This document shows positions 57,487 to 64,000 of a stretch of 64,000 nt of DNA, piece after piece. Every line of letters begins with the position of its first letter. The first letter of the stretch is position 1. The stretch is from positions 806,001-870,000 of the forward strand of contig NZ_CP139970.1 of NCBI RefSeq assembly GCF_034424545.1, read 5' to 3'. The translations under genes were made by a program, and so were the position numbers. The notes beneath the pieces were generated by a model that saw nothing but the letters and a program-made list of their open reading frames with translations, was not told the DNA's origin and ran no database searches. Source of the DNA: Trinickia caryophylli (GTDB taxonomy: Bacteria > Pseudomonadota > Gammaproteobacteria > Burkholderiales > Burkholderiaceae).

Positions 57487-57984
57487 TTACAGATGGTAGA
57501 AATCGAGCACGGCGTTGATCGTGTCGTTCAGCAACAGTACGTGCTTGCGCGCAATCTTCCAGCTCTCGCCGTGCGGGCGAAGCTGGTAAGTCGCGCGTCC
57601 GAAGAAATACTCGGCCACGCCGTGACGGGCGTAAAACGTGGCCCAGTTTGCTTTCACTTCCAGTTCGCCCCGGTCGCACGCCGCAATACGCACGTTGGTG
57701 ATCTGATGCAGCGTGCGCGGCAGCGGCGTGGAAGCCGCCGATTTGCCCGTACGCAGCCTGAACACGCGATCTTCGAGCCCCGTGCGGTTCGCGTAGTAGA
57801 TCAGCGACATACCGCGCTTCGGGTCGGTCGTGTACACGTGCTCGGCGTCCCATTGAGGCACGTGGAATTCGCTGTTTTCGTCGAAGAGGTCGAGATACTC
57901 GTCCCAGCTCTGGGCGTCGCAAAGCTCGGCCTTGCGATACAGAAACTGCTCGACCGATTGTTGCAACGTATGCGTGAGCGCCAT
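57487..57984 (-). CDS. antB: Anthranilate 1,2-dioxygenase small subunit
   Basis: 165 aa. Ring-hydroxylating dioxygenase beta subunit (NTF2-like fold): QQSVEQFLYRKAELCDAQSW, DEYLDLFDENSEFHVPQWD and the C-terminal WKIARKHVLLLNDTIN are typical of AntB/BenB. It has a structural role in the alpha3-beta3 oxygenase. It starts 3 bp after the antA stop. Confidence 0.93.
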   Translation of the reverse strand: MALTHTLQQSVEQFLYRKAELCDAQSWDEYLDLFDENSEFHVPQWDAEHVYTTDPKRGMSLIYYANRTGLEDRVFRLRTGKSAASTPLPRTLHQITNVRIAACDRGELEVKANWATFYARHGVAEYFFGRATYQLRPHGESWKIARKHVLLLNDTINAVLDFYHL

Positions 57985-57987
57985 GAT

Positions 57988-59376
57988 TCAAGCCTCCTTC
58001 CCGGCGTTCGATTGTTGTGCAAGGCCCTTCATGAGAAACGCCTGCCAGGCGCCATGCTGGTTGACGTAAAGCCCTTCGTGGGTCAACTCCGTGCCGCACA
58101 GCACAGGGGCGATACCGAGCAAGCGCGTGTTCGCCGTTTCCCCCGCCACCCATTTGTGGTGCCCGCGCGAAATATCGCTCCAGCGCTCGAGGCGCGCCTG
58201 GAAGCCACGCTGCTGCTCACGAAACTCCACGAGATCGTCCGGCGTGCCCATTCCCGAAACGTTGAAGAAGTCTTCGAACTGGCGAATGCGGCTTTCACGG
58301 TCGCGGTCCGACTCGCCTTTCACGCCGACGCACTGGCTGATGACCTCCGTCTTGTTCCAGGCAATCGGACGCACGATACGCAATTGCGAGCTGATCTGAT
58401 CGATGAAAAAAAGGCTCGGATAGACGTTCAGGTTACGCAGCCGATGCATCATCCACTCGGCTTTCTGCTGACCGTACGCCTCGACGAGGCGCGGCATGAC
58501 GGTGGCATAACCGGGGCGAACACCGGGGTTCGGCATGTCGCTGAACAGCACGCTATGGCCGTTCCTGAAAGCGAACCAGCCGTCGTCGGTATCCGCATCG
58601 CCCGCGCCCAGTTTGCTGTAGTCGAGCGTTCCGCCGATCGAGCCGCCCTTTCGCGCGTTCGTTTCCTGGCGGTGCTGCACCGTGGCGACATAGTTGTAAT
58701 GCACGGTGCTCACGTGATAGCCGTCGAGGCCATTCTCGTTCTGCAGCTTCCAGTTTCCGTCGTAGGTGTATGTCGACTTGCCCGGCAACACTTCGAGTTC
58801 GCCCGTGGGCGATTGCGCCACCATCATGTCGAGGAATACGCGAGCGTCGCCGAGGTAGTCCTCGAGCGCGTCCGTGGCCTCCACGTCGAGGCTCACGAAC
58901 ACGAACCCCTTGTAGCTTGCGATGCGCGCCTTCTTGAGGCCGCGCGTGGACTTGTCAAAGTCGTCGCAGTACTCGCCCGCCGCCTTGACCTTCACGAGGC
59001 GTCCGTCGCTCTTGTAGCACCACGCATGGAACGGACACGTGAAGGTCGACTGATTGCCCTTGCCCATGCGCGTGAGCGTCGCTCCCCGATGCTGGCAAGC
59101 GTTGACCATGGCGTTGAGTTCGCCGTTGCCGCCACGCGAGACGATCAGCGGCTGGCGGCCCGCACGCATGGTGACGAAGTCGTGCGGTTGAGGAATCTCG
59201 CTTTCGTGACATGCGTAAATCCAGTTCTTCTCGAAGATGAACGCCATCTCCAGATCGAACAGTTGAGGCTCGGTGAACATCTCTCGCGCAATGCGGTAGA
59301 CGCCCTCGGCCGGACGGAAATCGAGGCATCCGCTAATGAATTCCCGCCATTGCGACGTAACGTTTTCTGCACTCAC
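57988..59376 (-). CDS. antA: Anthranilate 1,2-dioxygenase large (catalytic) subunit
   Basis: 462 aa. Converts anthranilate to catechol with loss of CO2 and ammonia. Rieske ligands are C94/H96 (CQHRGATLT) and C114/H117 (CPFHAWCY). The mononuclear iron and bridging residues are in NGLDGYHVSTVHYNY (D218, H221, H226). The N-terminus SGCLDFRPAEGVYRIAREMF and the overall sequence match AntA more than BenA as I know them. The upstream 208-bp interval carries the mirrored GGATA repeats. Neighbours antB, antC and the AraC gene support an anthranilate locus. Confidence 0.92.
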   Translation of the reverse strand: MSAENVTSQWREFISGCLDFRPAEGVYRIAREMFTEPQLFDLEMAFIFEKNWIYACHESEIPQPHDFVTMRAGRQPLIVSRGGNGELNAMVNACQHRGATLTRMGKGNQSTFTCPFHAWCYKSDGRLVKVKAAGEYCDDFDKSTRGLKKARIASYKGFVFVSLDVEATDALEDYLGDARVFLDMMVAQSPTGELEVLPGKSTYTYDGNWKLQNENGLDGYHVSTVHYNYVATVQHRQETNARKGGSIGGTLDYSKLGAGDADTDDGWFAFRNGHSVLFSDMPNPGVRPGYATVMPRLVEAYGQQKAEWMMHRLRNLNVYPSLFFIDQISSQLRIVRPIAWNKTEVISQCVGVKGESDRDRESRIRQFEDFFNVSGMGTPDDLVEFREQQRGFQARLERWSDISRGHHKWVAGETANTRLLGIAPVLCGTELTHEGLYVNQHGAWQAFLMKGLAQQSNAGKEA

Positions 59377-59434
59377 GATGGGTTTTCCTCCTGCCGTTCA
59401 GCGGCCTTGCGACCGGGTCCGTGATGGGCTGGAT

Positions 59435-59440
59435 TGAATA
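59435..59440 (-). promoter_or_regulatory. Possible -10 element of antABC
   Basis: TATTCA on the minus strand. A -35 at 17 bp would overlap the proximal GGATA motif (59457-59465), the geometry expected for an activated XylS-type promoter. Confidence 0.35.
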
Positions 59441-59456
59441 CCCGAAGCAGGTCGGG

Positions 59457-59487
59457 CGCTATCCGTCTGGTCGCCGTTCGCTATCCG
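59457..59487 (-). promoter_or_regulatory. antA-proximal pair of CGGATAGCG motifs
   Basis: On the minus strand CGGATAGCG occurs at 59465-59457 and 59487-59479, a direct repeat with a 22-bp period pointing towards antA. AraC-family activators bind such pairs; GGATA also fits the GGNTA half of XylS-type sites. Confidence 0.65.
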
Positions 59488-59534
59488 CTTTTTTTGCTCC
59501 TGCGCGCGACCTGCCGTGGCCGCGCCGGAAAAAA

Positions 59535-59565
59535 CGGATAGCGAACGTCCAGTAGTCGGATAGCG
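59535..59565 (+). promoter_or_regulatory. catA-proximal pair of CGGATAGCG motifs
   Basis: Identical 9-mers at 59535-59543 and 59557-59565 on the plus strand, again 22 bp apart, mirror image of the antA pair. Only 19 bp separate the second copy from the catA ATG. Confidence 0.6.
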
Positions 59566-59584
59566 ACAAGTGGAGACAGTAATC

Positions 59585-60259
59585 ATGAACGCAAAGGTAT
59601 TCGAAACGAGCGAAGTGCAGGCGCTGCTCAAAGCTGCCGCGCACGATCGAAGGCCCTCTCTACGTGGCCGGCGCAGCGGCACGCGAAGGCGTTTCGCGGA
59701 TCGACGTCGATGCGGATGCGGACGCTGGTCCGCTCGTCATCCACGGCACGGTGACGGGCGCCGACGATGAGCCGGTTGCGGGTGCCCTGGTCGAATGCTG
59801 GCACGCGAATTCGAAGGGCTTTTATTCGCACTTCGATCCGACCGGCGCACAAAGCGAGTTCAATCTGCGCGGCGCGGTAAAAACAGGCCCCGACGGCAAA
59901 TACGAATTTCGCACGCTGATGCCCGTGGGCTATGGCTGCCCGCCGCGCAGCAATTGCTCAACGAGGTTGCGCGGCACGGCCGACGCCCCGCGCACGTGCA
60001 TTTCTTCGTAACGAGCGAGGGCCACCGCAAACTGACCACCCAGTTCAGCATCGAAGGCGATCCGCTGATCCGGGACGACTTCGCCTACGCCACGCGCGAA
60101 GAGCTGATTGCGCCGGTCGCGGAAAAATCGGGTGGCACCGCATTGGGCCTGAAAGCAGACCGGTACGAGGATATCGAGTTCAACTTCGCATTGACGCCGC
60201 TCGTGCAAGGACAGGACAACCAGCGGGTCAACCGCGTGCGTGCATCAGTTGCGAAGTAA
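59585..60259 (+). pseudogene. catA: Catechol 1,2-dioxygenase, deletion-damaged
   Basis: Three reading frames are needed. MNAKVFETSEVQALLKAAA (59585-59641) is the CatA N-terminus. The next frame resumes at about 59646 with IEGPLYVAGAAAREG and runs to PVGYGCPP. The last returns to the first frame at about 59945, QQLLNEVARHGRRPAHVHFF, to the stop at 60259. The first break removes roughly the helical dioxygenase N-domain (about 80-90 codons expected); the second removes about 10 bases. The iron ligands survive (two Tyr in frame two, HVH in frame three) but cannot be joined, and frame one stops at 59770. It cannot make catechol dioxygenase as written. Confidence 0.88.
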
Positions 60260-60448
60260 TGCCTGGAGCCAACGGCGGCGTGGCCAAAGCGCTACCGCCC
60301 CGGAGCGGCAGATCTCAAATCGGTTCGCGAATTGCCCTCCACGCTGAAGCCGACGCCCCCTGACATCGCGCTTGAAACAGACTCCTGAGCACGGTCAGCC
60401 CGCATGCTTATTCCTTTGAACAACGTCGCATTCACAACCACGGACGCA

Positions 60449-60487
60449 AAAAGCAAAAGGGGTTACAGGCAAAAGCACTGTAACCCC
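60449..60487 (-). terminator. Intrinsic terminator after tRNA-Pro(UGG)
   Basis: Perfect 10-bp stem (60459-60468 GGGGTTACAG with 60478-60487), 9-base loop, then CCTTTTGCTTTTTG on the minus strand. It is 10 bp past the tRNA. Confidence 0.8.
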
Positions 60488-60497
60488 TCGATTTTCG

Positions 60498-60574
60498 TGG
60501 TCGGAGCGATAGGATTCGAACCTACGACCCTCTGATCCCAAATCAGATGCGCTACCAGGCTGCGCTACGCTCCG
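60498..60574 (-). tRNA. tRNA-Pro (anticodon UGG)
   Basis: 77 nt with encoded CCA. Acceptor CGGAGCG/CGCTCCG, anticodon stem TCTGA/TCAGA with loop TTTGGGA, T-arm GTAGGTTCGAATCCTAT. The D-arm is identical to that of the tRNA-Pro(GGG) gene at 23910. It reads CCA/CCG/CCU with modification. Confidence 0.96.
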
Positions 60575-60585
60575 ACGAGCCGCGG

Positions 60586-60615
60586 ATTGTAGCCGTTTCT
60601 GCCCACCGCGGTCAA
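60586..60615 (-). promoter_or_regulatory. tRNA-Pro(UGG) promoter
   Basis: TTGACC (60615-60610), 18-bp spacer, TACAAT (60591-60586) on the minus strand; start expected about 5 bp before the mature tRNA. Confidence 0.75.
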
Positions 60616-60692
60616 TGCGAACCTGCCGCCTGAACCGGCATCGCGCTTGCGCGGTCTCACAAAGCCCGGAAGACGGGTAAAAAGAGGCCAAC

Positions 60693-61151
60693 ATGAATCT
60701 GATTCTCTGGCGTCACGCCGAAGCAGAAGACGTTGCATCGACCGATCTCGCCCGCCAGCTCACCGGGCGGGGCCGCAAACAGGCACAGGCCGCAGCCAAG
60801 TGGCTCCGGGCACGCCTGCCCGACGATGCCCTGATCCTGGCCAGCCCAGCCGCGCGCACGGTGCAAACCGTCGAAGCGCTCACGGATCAATACCGCATCG
60901 AGAAAACCGTCGCGCCGGGCGCCTCGGCCAACGAACTGCTGAATACAGTCGGCTGGCCCGATGGTATTGCCGAGACGGTCGTCGTCGTCGGCCACCAGCC
61001 CACGCTCGGCCTCGTTGCGTCGCTGCTCGTCGGCGGGCAGGCCGCCCACTGGACGATCAAGAAAGGCGGCGTCTGGTGGATCGAGGGCCAAACGTGCAAA
61101 TCCGATACGCGCGTGCTCATTCGAGCGGTCATTTGTCCCGATCTGGCCTAG
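60693..61151 (+). CDS. sixA: Phosphohistidine phosphatase SixA
   Basis: 152 aa. Histidine-phosphatase fold: LILWRHAEAED with the catalytic RHA, LTGRGRKQAQAAAKWLRA, SPAARTVQTVEAL and the second His in VVGHQPTLGLVASLL. It dephosphorylates phosphohistidine on phosphotransfer proteins. Start ATG 60693 follows AAGAGG. It is transcribed divergently from tRNA-Pro(UGG). Confidence 0.92.
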   Translation: MNLILWRHAEAEDVASTDLARQLTGRGRKQAQAAAKWLRARLPDDALILASPAARTVQTVEALTDQYRIEKTVAPGASANELLNTVGWPDGIAETVVVVGHQPTLGLVASLLVGGQAAHWTIKKGGVWWIEGQTCKSDTRVLIRAVICPDLA

Positions 61152-61307
61152 AATCGATATCGCCGGTCAATATGCAGACAAAATGGTGAAACTGCCATGT
61201 CGTATCCGCGACATGTCATCGCATTTACACAGGTTTGCCATGCGAACGTCACCGCCGGTTACTACATTGGCAAAAACGCAGTATTCCTACTTGATCAGGA
61301 ACCATTT

Positions 61308-62111
61308 ATGCGAGACCTGCCGACGCCCACCTTGCCCCTCGCTTCGATCCCCCCCGATTCGCGCCGCCGTCTGCCACTGGCCGAAGAGACGATCACCGCT
61401 CAGCACCGCCTCCAGGTGGCTTGGGCCCGCACGGACGAAGAACTCCGCGAAGCGCAGCGACTGCGCTTTCGCGTTTTCGCCGAGGAAATGGGCGCGCGCG
61501 TGGCCGGTCCGGCAGGCCTCGATGTCGATCCTTTCGACGCCTACTGCGATCATTTGCTCGTACGCGATCTCGATACCTTGAAAGTCGTGGGCACCTATCG
61601 CGTGTTGCCTCCGCATCAGGCGGCGCGCATCGGGCGCCTCTACGCCGAGAGCGAATTCGATCTGTCGCGGCTCGCGCATCTGCGCTCGAAAATGGTCGAA
61701 GTGGGCCGCTCCTGCGTACACGCGGACTACCGCAGTGGCTCGGTCATCATGTCGCTCTGGGGCGGCCTCGGCGCTTACATGATTCAGAACGGCTACGAGA
61801 CGATGCTCGGTTGCGCGAGCGTGCCCATGGCGGACGGCGGTCATTTCGCCGCGAATCTCTATCAGTCCCTGCGCGAAAACGCCCTCACCGCACCCGAATA
61901 CCGCGCCTTTCCACACACGCCGCTGCCGGTCGAGGAACTGACCACCGGGGCGCGTGTGGCGCCGCCGCCACTCGTCAAGGGCTACCTCCGGCTCGGCGCC
62001 AAGATCTGTGGCGCGCCGGCCTGGGATCCCGATTTCAATTGCGCCGACTTTCTGACGCTTTTCCGCCTCGCCGAAATCAACGAGCGCTACGCGCGTCACT
62101 TCCTCGGCTGA
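61308..62111 (+). CDS. olsB: GNAT-fold N-acyltransferase, OlsB-like
   Basis: 267 aa from MRDLPTPTLP, with AGGAA six bases upstream; ATG 61197 would add 37 residues. RFRVFAEEMGARVAG, DPFDAYCDHLLVRDLDTLKVV, GTYRVLPPHQA and VEVGRSCVHADYRSGSVI are the signature of ornithine N-alpha-acyltransferase (lyso-ornithine lipid synthesis) and related hemolysin-like GNAT proteins. No olsA sits next to it, so either the partner is elsewhere or this is a paralogue. It probably associates with the inner membrane surface. Confidence 0.75.
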   Translation: MRDLPTPTLPLASIPPDSRRRLPLAEETITAQHRLQVAWARTDEELREAQRLRFRVFAEEMGARVAGPAGLDVDPFDAYCDHLLVRDLDTLKVVGTYRVLPPHQAARIGRLYAESEFDLSRLAHLRSKMVEVGRSCVHADYRSGSVIMSLWGGLGAYMIQNGYETMLGCASVPMADGGHFAANLYQSLRENALTAPEYRAFPHTPLPVEELTTGARVAPPPLVKGYLRLGAKICGAPAWDPDFNCADFLTLFRLAEINERYARHFLG

Positions 62112-62182
62112 AGGATGGCTTCACCGCTGCCGCCACTCGGGGGCGGCAGCGGCGCAATACGGCCAGCGCCGCCGTTTCCCGA

Positions 62183-63694
62183 TCACTCGTCGGTATAAAC
62201 GACGCGATAGCGCATGCCGACCTTCTCCCACTCGGCCGCCTCCTGCACGAGGCTGTAGTCGGTGAGCGGGTTATTGGCCACCCATTCGTTCGGAAGCCGC
62301 ACGTCATATCCATTGTTGGTGCGGGAAACGCGAATGCCGGGTAGCCCCACGTCCGTGCGCCGGCGCGAGAGCAACGCCGCAAGCCGCAGGCAGAACAGCA
62401 GCGGCCACTCCACATCGCGCGCCTGGGCCAGCTTGCCCAGCTTGCCTGCGTGCCCCAGCACGAGCGCCGCAAGGCGCGCCTGATCGGTGCGCGAAAACCC
62501 TGGCATGTCGGCATTGCTGGCGATATAAGCCGAATGCTTGTGATAGGCACTGTGCGAAATGGACAGCCCGATCTCATGCAGCGCCGCAGCCCACGCGAGG
62601 AAGATGCGGTTTTCCTCGGCGCGCTCGTCATCGCGTTCGCCGAGCTGATCGTAAAAACCGATCGCCAGATCCCGGATGCGCTCGGCCTGCGCGCGATCGA
62701 CGCCGTACCGGCGCGTGAAGCCCTCCACCGTCACAGCACGCATGTCTTCGTGCTGCGTACGACCGAGCAAGTCGTAAAGCACGCCGAGCCGCAACGCGCC
62801 GTCGGTCGTATCGACATAGTCGATGCCGAGCTCCTCGAACACCGCCAGCATGATCGACAGGCCGCCGGCCAGCACCGGCACGCGGTCGGGCTTCAGCGCA
62901 ACGAGCTTCAGCCGGTTCACGTTTTCGGCCTTGATCAGCGCGCGCTTCAGGCGCTCGAGGCCGCCGCGCGAAATCCCGTGCGAGATCCCGGCGTCGTTGA
63001 AACCGTTTGCTTCGACGAGTTCCGCCAACGCGCGCGCCGTGCCGGACGAACCGATCGCCTGGTCCCAGCCAGCCTGCTTGTATTCGCGCGAGATGATCTC
63101 GATTTCGCGCTTGGCCGCGAGTTCGGCCTGCCGCATCGTGTATTCGTCGACGTTGCCGGCCGGAAAAAACTGCCGGCTGTGGCTGACGCAGCCGATATAA
63201 AGGCTCTCCATGACGAGCGGCGTGTAGTGAGAGCCGATGATGAACTCGGTCGAGCCGCCGCCGATATCGACAACGAGCCGCTTGCCCGCGCACGCGGGCA
63301 CCGAATGCGCAGCCCCCGCGTAAATGAGCCGCGCTTCCTCCCGCCCCGCGATGACTTCGATCGGAAAGCCAAGCGCGCTTTCCGCTTCGGCCAGAAACTC
63401 TGGGGCGTTCTTGGCCACGCGCAACGTATTCGTAGCCACCGCCCGAACGTGATCGGGATGGAAGTCGCGCAGCCGTTCGCCGAAGCGCTTGAGCGCGTTC
63501 CAGCCGCGCTCCTGCGAGGCGCGGTCGAGCATCTTGTCCGGTGAAAGGCCAGCGGCGAGCCGCACCGGTTCGCGCAGTGCATCGACCTGATAGATCTGGC
63601 TACCAGCCGGCGTTTCCTCGATACGTCCGACGATAAGCCGAAAGCTGTTCGATCCGAGATCGACGGAAGCGAGCAAGTGGGGCGTGTTGGGCAT
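62183..63694 (-). CDS. ppx: Exopolyphosphatase (Ppx/GppA family)
   Basis: 503 aa from MPNTPHLLASVDLGSNSFRL at 63694; ATG 63778 would add 28 residues and neither has a strong ribosome site. The ASKHA phosphate loops are DLGSNSFRLIVG, VVDIGGGSTEFIIG and SSGTARA, with the catalytic Glu region ATNTLRVAKNAPEFL. The C-terminal HD-like part begins near LAWAAALHEIGLSISHSAYH. It degrades polyphosphate processively. It is divergent from the gene starting at 63986, which looks like ppk, a standard pairing. Confidence 0.94.
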   Translation of the reverse strand: MPNTPHLLASVDLGSNSFRLIVGRIEETPAGSQIYQVDALREPVRLAAGLSPDKMLDRASQERGWNALKRFGERLRDFHPDHVRAVATNTLRVAKNAPEFLAEAESALGFPIEVIAGREEARLIYAGAAHSVPACAGKRLVVDIGGGSTEFIIGSHYTPLVMESLYIGCVSHSRQFFPAGNVDEYTMRQAELAAKREIEIISREYKQAGWDQAIGSSGTARALAELVEANGFNDAGISHGISRGGLERLKRALIKAENVNRLKLVALKPDRVPVLAGGLSIMLAVFEELGIDYVDTTDGALRLGVLYDLLGRTQHEDMRAVTVEGFTRRYGVDRAQAERIRDLAIGFYDQLGERDDERAEENRIFLAWAAALHEIGLSISHSAYHKHSAYIASNADMPGFSRTDQARLAALVLGHAGKLGKLAQARDVEWPLLFCLRLAALLSRRRTDVGLPGIRVSRTNNGYDVRLPNEWVANNPLTDYSLVQEAAEWEKVGMRYRVVYTDE

Positions 63695-63887
63695 GAATGA
63701 AAACGATTTCGGTTGCGTGCGCGCCCCTGCTCGCCGGCTTCCGACAGGTGCGGGCGCAACGGTGTTCAAAGTCGCCATTTTAAGCGCATACCTTCGACCT
63801 CCGGGTGAGATCGCCGATGGGCACGCCTGCTCGCCCCGGCCCACGTCGCCGTAACGTCCCGAAATTAACGCAAATACTCGTAGAATT

Positions 63888-63923
63888 GATGACAACGAAA
63901 AAATTCATTGCGATGACATCGAA
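63888..63923. repeat. 12-bp direct repeat in the ppx/ppk interval
   Basis: GATGACAACGAA (63888-63899) and GATGACATCGAA (63912-63923), 11 of 12 identical, 24-bp period. Regulator unknown. Confidence 0.5.
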
Positions 63924-63985
63924 CTGTGAGAATTTCCGAGCGACCGTTTGTTTCCCCTCCCGACCCTTCTCATTCCCCATTGCCG

Positions 63986-64000
63986 ATGTCGGTTCGCTAC
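63986..64000 (+). CDS. ppk: Start of a gene, probably polyphosphate kinase (runs off the window)
   Basis: Only five codons are inside: MSVRY. Burkholderiaceae Ppk proteins, as I remember them, begin MSVRYPLLNREL, and ppk commonly neighbours ppx. The call rests on those two points only. No strong ribosome site is visible before the ATG. Confidence 0.4.

Noticed and set aside
63888..63923. Direct repeats as a Pho box
   Set aside because: The spacing of 24 bp does not fit 11-bp half-site periodicity; kept only as an unexplained repeat.

Overview
The window reads as chromosome of a high-GC betaproteobacterium of the Burkholderia/Paraburkholderia/Trinickia group. The support is the housekeeping order thrS-infC-rpmI-rplT-pheS-pheT-ihfA-merR, a relA-ridA block, and protein sequences of clear Burkholderiaceae type. 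There is no IS element, integrase, rRNA or CRISPR array. Three tRNA genes are present: Pro-GGG, Val-GAC and Pro-UGG.

Left (1-18752): after the 3' part of an mtnP gene on the minus strand, one long minus-strand operon makes and exports a surface polysaccharide. In transcription order it encodes a B12-type radical SAM protein, a HddA-like sugar kinase, a GDP-fucose-synthase-like reductase, a split transketolase (two subunits), a ColD-like 3-dehydratase whose PLP lysine is replaced by His, a HddC-like guanylyltransferase, an SDR epimerase/reductase, Wzm and Wzt (ABC export with a C-terminal glycan-binding domain), two sulfotransferase-like proteins and three glycosyltransferase-like proteins. 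Most junctions overlap (ATGA or GTGA), so it behaves as one unit. Two features stand out. A set of enzymes suited to building a deoxy, possibly carbon-branched, GDP-sugar occurs together. A repeat module of about 50 residues is shared by three consecutive proteins.

Region 18753-19607 is a long gene-free gap. It is followed by a membrane O-acyltransferase and then by a small catabolic unit (nitrilase plus PLP dehydratase, divergent from an IclR regulator with an apparent operator).

Centre (23900-42800): tRNA-Pro(GGG), merR, ihfA, pheT, pheS, rplT, rpmI, infC (AUC start), thrS, tRNA-Val, relA, a RidA protein, a hydrolase, scoAB with a divergent PAS-LuxR regulator, a thioesterase, an SDR, ETF-ubiquinone oxidoreductase and aroC. 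Clear intrinsic terminators separate several of these units.

Right (42800-64000): a fused MFS/acyltransferase, a CBS protein, an O-acetylhomoserine sulfhydrylase with a hydrolase, a DUF962 protein, a BrkB/YihY protein, a WrbA-like flavoprotein, a DUF2069 protein, a D-2-hydroxyacid dehydrogenase, a phosphoesterase and a histidine kinase. Next comes an anthranilate dioxygenase locus (antABC plus an AraC regulator) with a divergent catA that is a deletion-damaged pseudogene. The antA/catA interval carries four copies of a 9-bp motif in two mirrored 22-bp-spaced pairs. The window ends with tRNA-Pro(UGG), sixA, an OlsB-like acyltransferase, ppx, and the first codons of what is probably ppk.
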